A stretch of 43,393 nucleotides of DNA. It comes from Rubrivivax sp. Lineage in GTDB: Bacteria; Pseudomonadota; Gammaproteobacteria; Burkholderiales; Burkholderiaceae_C. The number at the start of each line of letters is the position of its first letter. The stretch's first letter is position 1. The notes below the pieces were generated by a model. The model was not told the DNA's origin. It saw nothing but the letters and a program-made list of their open reading frames with translations, and did no database searches. Where the stretch lies: positions 1 through 43,393 of the forward strand of contig JACZKT010000002.1 of NCBI GenBank assembly GCA_014859905.1, given 5' to 3'. A program made the position numbers and the translations under genes. Of this stretch, positions 37,845 to 43,393 are shown in pieces.

Positions 37845-38538
37845 GCCATTGATCAGCTTCAGTCCCGCGGCGCTCTTTGCTCCTGCCCTTCTTTGCACCG
37901 CGCTTGCTTGCCAGGCAGCCCGGCCGCTGGCGACCGAAGATTCCGACGTTCTCGCCGCAGGCGACTGCGAATGGGAGTCATTCGTGGCCCGCGAGACGCT
38001 CTTGAATAGCCCATCCGTTGACGGCTGGGCGACGCAGGGTGTTTGCGGCGTCGGCTTCATCTCCCAAGTCGGTCTGGCCTACGGCCGCGCCAAGTCCGAG
38101 GGCCCGGCCGTGCAAAGCGTGGCCTTGGTCGGCAAGACCGCGCTCATCCAGCGCGAACACGATGGCCTCGGGCTGGCGCTGGCATGGGCGGTTGGCGGCG
38201 CCAGGGACCCTGATGCTTCCTTCAAGTACCAGTTCACACTACTGAATCTGGCCGCTTCGAAGCAGGTTGCCGAGACCTTGACGTTCTACGCCAATCTCGG
38301 CTGGGTGCGTAGCAGAAGCGCAGGCACCACGACCTGGAACCTGGCCGCCGAACTCGCGCTCGACATCGGCATAGGCTTGGCGGTCGAGGCCTATGGCTTT
38401 GACCGGGGCAAGCCTTGGCTCGGCGCCGGTGTGCGTTGGAACGCTACCGAACAACTAAGCTTCAATGCATCCTACGCCCTGCATTCAGAAACCCAACACG
38501 GCAAGCTCTTGACCGTGGGGTTCAAATTGGCGTTCTGA
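37845..38538 (+). pseudogene. Outer-membrane beta-barrel-like protein (5' region uncertain)
   Basis: FSPAALFAPALLCTALACQAARPLATEDSDVLAAGDCEWESFVARETLL ... ALHSETQHGKLLTVGFKLAF; alternating barrel strands and terminal aromatic F. Upstream part of ORF 36706..38538 does not look coding. Confidence 0.5.
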
Positions 38539-38551
38539 GCATCCCAGGCCC

Positions 38552-39668
38552 ATGAATGTGCCAGGTGTTCGCGGAGAGACGGCTGCGCGTTTCAGGGTGA
38601 ACGGTTGGGTCGGTGCATGGACCCGATCCGCGGAGTCGCTCGGCCGACCGACAGACAACACGCTGGGCTTCGAGTTTCGCCAGGACCGCATCGACCCGGT
38701 AGGGGTATACGCAACGCGCCGTCGCGGTCGCCTTTCCACCACGATAGAGGACAGCGTGGTCGAAGGCAGCCTCGGTCTTTACGCACAGAACGACACGCGC
38801 TGGGCGGACTGGTTCCGATCAATCGCCGGCCTGCGCTACGACACCTACCGCTTCAACGTCACCGCGGGCTACCCCGCGAACTCGGGCAACGTGACCGCCG
38901 GAATCTGGTCACCCAAGCTGTCGCTCGTGTTCGGCCCATGGAGCAAGACCGAGTACTTCGTCAATGCCGGCTCCGGCGTCCATAGCAACGACGCGCGCGG
39001 CGAGACGATTAAATCCGACCCGGAAATCGGCGAACCGGTCGATCCGGCGACACCACTGGTGCGCAGCAAGGGAGCCGAACTCGGCCTGCGCACCGAGGCC
39101 GTACCAAACCTGCAATCGTCGCTGGCGCTGTGGTACCTGAAGCTTGACAGCGAACTCGTGTTCGTCGGGGACGGTGGCAACATCGAGGCCGGGCGCCCGT
39201 CGCAGCGCTATGGCGTCGAATGGTCGAGCCGCTGGAGGCCGCAGCCGTGGCTGCTTGTCGACTTCGACCTCGCCTGGAACCACGCGCGTTTACTCGGCAC
39301 AGTGCCTGAAGGCAACTACGTGCCCCGGGGCGCCGGACGTGGTGGCCTCGGCCGAAGCCGCGGTCGAACGCTACGGGCCTTGGTCGGGCGCGCTGTTCCT
39401 GCGCTACATCGGCTCCTACCCGATGATCGAGGACAACCGCCTCTGCGCCGAGCCACGGACACTGTTCGATGCGCAAGTGGGCTATGAGTTCAGGCCCAAT
39501 GTCAAGCTGCGACTGGACGTGTTCAATCTGTTCAATCAGCAGACCAACGACATCACCTACTACTATCAGTCGCGGCTCCCGGGCGAGCCGCCGGAAGGCA
39601 TGGGCGACACGCATGTGCATCCGGGCGAACAGCGCAGCTTTCGTGTTTCGCTGTTGTACCGTTTCTGA
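38552..39668 (+). pseudogene. TonB-dependent receptor, C-terminal barrel only, frameshifted near 39330
   Basis: GFEFRQDRIDPVGVYATRRRGRL...GLYAQNDTRWADWFRSIAGLRYDTYRFNV...TEYFVNAGSGVHSNDARG; continues in ORF 39144..39668 with APDVVASAEAAVERYGPWSGALFLRYIGSYPMIEDN...LRLDVFNLFNQQTNDITYYYQSRLPGEPPEGMGDTHVHPGEQRSFRVSLLYRF. No plug domain. Confidence 0.85.
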
Positions 39669-39999
39669 GCTGGCCGCCAGGCAGCCTGCAACGATGACAG
39701 CGGTGTGAGACTCTTGCCCAGCGTTGATGGCCGACATCGTGCGTGCGGGCGACTTCTCCGGGGTCGGTGGTCGAGGTTGCCCCGATTTCGCGGAGTTTTC
39801 ATCGGCTTGGACGAAGCCGGTGCCGTGGACGCGCCGCGCCCGCTGCCCGACCACCGACGCTGGCTGAGCAGTACAGTTCAGCGGGAGAGGAGGATCGCCT
39901 CGTGCGCAAGGTGGAGCCACGAAGCTGTAGCCAGTTGGTACCGCAGCGACCGAGCTTCTTCCATCGCCTATCGACACATAGCCGGAGTCGAAGTAGGAA

Positions 40000-41900
40000 T
40001 GCCAGTTACCCAGCACCCCCTTCGCAGATCCGTACGTGCGGCACTACCGCATACGGCTCCTGCCTTGGGTCGTGACGATCAGACGCTGGTTCGGGTACGG
40101 GTGGCAAATGCGTGAAGACGACAACCAGTGAGCGACGATCTTGCGGATGCGCTTCCAGCTCAGGGGCTTGGCCTGACTGCGGCGGCACAGCGTGCGGTGC
40201 CACAGCCGGCCCACCCGGAAGCGGAAGGCCTGCACCCGCGCCCCGTTGCAGGGCACGGCGAAGTAGCGGCCATGGCCGGCTACCACCGAGCGCAGGTAAC
40301 GCCCCTGCGCGGCGATAGGTTGGTGCATGTGCTTTCGCAACTCCGTCTTGACCCCCAGCAGCTTGGCGCGCAGGCGCTTGACGCTGGTGAGTCTCAACAC
40401 CATGAACTTGCCCTTGCGGGTCTTGCCGCAGCAATGCGTGAAGCCCAGGAAGTCGAAGGTGTCGGGTTTGCCTTGTCCCCGGCGGCGTCGGTTGTCCCGG
40501 GCGAAGCGCCCGAACTCGATCAGCCGCGTCTTCTCGGGGTGCAGCTCCAGCCCGAATTGGCCCAGCCGGTCGGCCACCGCGCGCCCGAAGCGCTCTGCGT
40601 TGTCCCGGTACTGGAACCCGGCAACCCAATCGTCGGCATACCGCACCGCGATCATGTCGCCCCGGGCTTGGCGTCCCCGCCATTGCTCTACCCACAGGTC
40701 GAACGCGTAGTGCAGGTAGATGTTGACCAGCAGCGGACTGATGCTGCCGCCTTGCACCGTACCCAATTCACTTTGCGTCAACCTGCCATCTTCCAGCAAG
40801 CCCGCGTGCAGCCACTTCTTGATCAGCCGCACCACGCGCGTGTCAGCTACGCGGTGCTCGATGAACTTGATCAACCAGTCGTGTTCGATGGTGTCGAAGA
40901 ACTTGCTGATGTCTGCAACGAGAGCGAAGTTCACGTTCTTCATGCTCACACCCACCGCCACGGCGTCCAGCGCGTTGTGCGCGCTGCGCCCGGGCCTGAG
41001 GCCGTAGCCGAACCCGACGAAGTCCTGTTGATAGATGGCTTTCAGGACTTCGACCGATGCGCGCTGGACGATCTTGTCCTCCAGCGCGGGCACGCCCAGG
41101 GGGCGCTTACTCCCGTCGGCCTTGTCGATGTACGCCCGCTTCACAGGCTGGGGCCGATAGCCCCCTCGGGCCAGCCGGTCGGACAAGTCCAGAAGGTTTG
41201 CTTCCAGTTCCTATCCGTACGACCGCCAGTTCTGGCCGTCCCGCCCGGCGGCCGCGTCGCGTTTGACCGCGAGGTAGGCCGCCCGCAGGCGTTCGACCGC
41301 GTAGATGTGGTGCAGCAGTCCGCTGAACCTCGCATCGCGACGGCCCCTTGCCGTCTGTCGTATGCCATCGAGCGCCGTTCCCATGTCGTAGACCCGGCTC
41401 GAGCGCCGGGACATGCGCGCCGCGAGGACATTCCCCTTGGCTCGCAGCCTTCCCTCCACCGCCTCCGCCGCCGCAGGAACTTCCCCCGCAGCCTTGTTCG
41501 ACAGCTTCTTCGGTACTACGCCGCGATGCGACTTCCCGCGTCCGTGACTCATCGCTGTACGCCCTTGGGCTTTTCGATGCGCTCTGCAGTAAACGCCTCC
41601 CGGCGGGCCACAGAAGGACGCGGGATTTCCCGGTTCCCGAGCAAGGTGCTTGCGCGCGTGCGCGGGGTCTCTGACTGCGCGGGGTCCTTGCCTGCCTCGC
41701 CAATGCGGCAGGCACGGTGTGGCCTTCGGTGTGTCTCCACCACCTCGGCACCCCGGACATCCCCGACCTCTCGGCCCGGGGCATGGATTACGCAGCTCAA
41801 TACCCGGCCCGCGCGTCCCCCTGTCAACGCTTCGCCCACACCCTTGCGAGTGTGCACGCATGACTCGGGGCCGCCGTAGCTGGCTAAGCCTTCAACGTAT
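40000..41900 (-). mobile_element. Group II intron (boundaries approximate)
   Basis: Reverse transcriptase ORF on the minus strand followed by domain V-like GAGCCGTATGCGGTAGTGCCGCACGTACGGATC (minus, plus coordinates 40059-40027). Confidence 0.85.
40044..41560 (-). pseudogene. Group II intron-encoded reverse transcriptase/maturase with in-frame amber stop at 41211-41213
   Basis: N-terminal ORF ends ...AAGRDGQNWRSYG* and the same frame continues ELEANLLDLSDRLARGGYRPQPVKRAYIDKADGSKRPLGVPALEDKIVQRA...AVRYADDWVAGF. Confidence 0.88.
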
Positions 41901-41954
41901 GAAACTTCCATTCACAACACCTCGCCGGTTTTGAGCGGCGCACGGAGACATGCC

Positions 41955-42932
41955 ATGAACGACACCGTCTTCGTCGGCGCTCACGACCACCGTTTCGGCC
42001 TGCAGCGCGTCATGCCCGGGCAGCAACGTGCGGCCCTGGTGTTCGGGCTGACTGTGGTCACGATGGGGGTCGAGATCGCGGCCGGGCTGGCCTTTGGTTC
42101 GGTCGCATTGCTGGCCGACGGCCTGCACATGGGTTCGCACGCGGCCGCACTCGGTGTCGCCTGGCTGGCCTACACGCTGGTACGTTCCCATGCCGGCGAT
42201 TCGCGCTTTAGCTTCGGGACCGGCAAGATCAACGCGCTCGGCGGCTTCGCCAGCGCCTTGCTGCTGGCCGGCTTGGCGCTGCTGATGGTGTTCGAGTGTC
42301 TACAACGCTGGTGGTCGCCGATAGCCATCTCGTTCGATCAGGCGATTGCGGTGGCCGTCGTCGGGCTGGCAGTGAACGGGCTGAGCGCATGGCTGCTGAC
42401 GGGCGCGTCGGAGGCCGATCGGCAGCGCCGCGACGGACACAGGCACGATCACGATCATCTGTCTCATCATCACGGACTCCGCCACCATCGTCCTCATGAC
42501 GACCACAACCTGCGCGCCGCCTACCTGCACGTGCTGGCCGATGCGCTTACATCGGTCCTGGCGATCGCCGCGCTGCTCGGCGCCAAGTACGCCGACGCAG
42601 TGTGGATGGATCCGGCGATGGGGATCGTCGGAGCGCTGATCGTGCTGCGCTGGTCCTTTGGGCTGTGTCGCGAGAGCAGTCGGGTGTTGCTGGATCGGCA
42701 GGCCGACGCCGAGAAGGTGGCGGCATTGAAGGCGGAGATTGAGATGACACCGGACGACCGAATCGTCGATCTTCACCTCTGGTGCATCGGACCAGGGCTG
42801 TGGGCCGCCGAACTGGTGGTCGCCAGCACGCGGCCATTGCCACCGGAACGCTACAAGGCGCGCATTCCTCCGCGCCTGAACGTGGTGCATGTGGCGGTGG
42901 AAGTGCACGAAGTCCCGGCGCACTGCACGTGA
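41955..42932 (+). CDS. dmeF: CDF-family cation efflux transporter, DmeF-like (His-rich loop)
   Basis: MNDTVFVGAHDHRFGLQRVMPGQQRAALVFGLTVVTMGVEIAAGLAFGSVALLADGLHMGSHAAALGVAWLAYTLVRSHAGDSRFSFGTGKINALGGF; loop HRHDHDHLSHHHGLRHHRPHDDHN. Confidence 0.88.
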   Translation: MNDTVFVGAHDHRFGLQRVMPGQQRAALVFGLTVVTMGVEIAAGLAFGSVALLADGLHMGSHAAALGVAWLAYTLVRSHAGDSRFSFGTGKINALGGFASALLLAGLALLMVFECLQRWWSPIAISFDQAIAVAVVGLAVNGLSAWLLTGASEADRQRRDGHRHDHDHLSHHHGLRHHRPHDDHNLRAAYLHVLADALTSVLAIAALLGAKYADAVWMDPAMGIVGALIVLRWSFGLCRESSRVLLDRQADAEKVAALKAEIEMTPDDRIVDLHLWCIGPGLWAAELVVASTRPLPPERYKARIPPRLNVVHVAVEVHEVPAHCT

Positions 42933-43245
42933 AAGTGGTGCCGATGATCGCAAGCTGTTGGCGCCTGTTATGTCCGCCGCAATCCGGGGGCCATGAGCGT
43001 CTGATGTCCGTCGGTCTTTTCGGGCGTTGGTGAGAGCGCCGCCGGCTTCATCGCGGGACGTTGCACCAACAAGATAGGCCGGTGCTCCGTTGTTATCGTG
43101 GGTTATCGAAGCACACGGAACAACCGAGACCGGCCTATGGATCGCATTGTAGGAAGCATCACCCTAAGTACCGCAGTTGAACCTGCGCGCTGGCCGTTTT
43201 CTTCAACGCTGGCGCGGGTTTGAGTCTGTTTGGCACACTCACCCG

Positions 43246-43393
43246 ATGGGTAAAGCTAACGAACCGAAGAAGACCGTGCTGGCGCAGGCCAGCGAGGACG
43301 CGATGGTGGTCGACACGATGGGCGGCCGTGTGCACGTGCGCTGGGACGAGACAGCCCAAGCCACGCCCCACGGACAGATCGTGTTTTTCGCCG
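43246..43393 (+). CDS. Start of an IS transposase, runs off the window
   Basis: MGKANEPKKTVLAQASEDAMVVDTMGGRVHVRWDETAQATPHGQIVFFA; typical transposase N-terminus. Confidence 0.6.
   Translation, partial: MGKANEPKKTVLAQASEDAMVVDTMGGRVHVRWDETAQATPHGQIVFFA

Noticed and set aside
1-43393. CRISPR arrays, tRNA or rRNA genes
   Set aside because: No regular repeat-spacer array and no tRNA/rRNA-like sequence noticed on either strand.

Overview
This ~43 kb GC-rich window looks like it comes from a betaproteobacterium (inferred from gene style only). It is an IS-littered accessory locus built around an amide-sensing and cobalt/nickel-handling gene set. The conserved core has these parts. (1) amiC-amiR-like sensor and ANTAR antiterminator (minus strand, 6627-8478). 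(2) An amide/urea-type ABC transporter operon with a large internal deletion (urtA N-terminus joined to urtD C-terminus, then urtE with a Walker A K->R change), followed by aliphatic amidase amiE, a NorQ/CbbQ-type MoxR ATPase, a NorD/CbbO-type VWA protein and a 2Fe-2S thioredoxin-fold ferredoxin. (3) Three tubulin/FtsZ-superfamily-like proteins (AGGTGSG motif), two paralogous ~100-aa partner proteins and a radical SAM protein with an unrecognised N-terminal region. (4) A COG0523 (CobW) GTPase, a NiCoT-type permease, a second NorQ/NorD pair, a frameshifted peroxiredoxin, CbtB/CbtA and a DmeF-like CDF exporter. The most notable non-coding signal is a family of four similar leaders (10536-10658, 20617-20487 minus, 24596-24724, 25490-25626). 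Each has a TTGACA -35 box, a hairpin with an AGYAYN hexaloop, a second small hairpin overlapping the 5' arm of a terminator, and the terminator itself. This is the expected architecture for control by the locally encoded AmiR-like ANTAR protein, and it would tie the tubulin-like/radical SAM modules, the DUF1097 gene and the amidase operon into one regulon. Mobile DNA includes IS4, IS21, IS91, IS66, IS1634-like and large serine recombinase elements plus two group II intron remnants. All folds and family calls were made by eye from the sequence; no searches were run.
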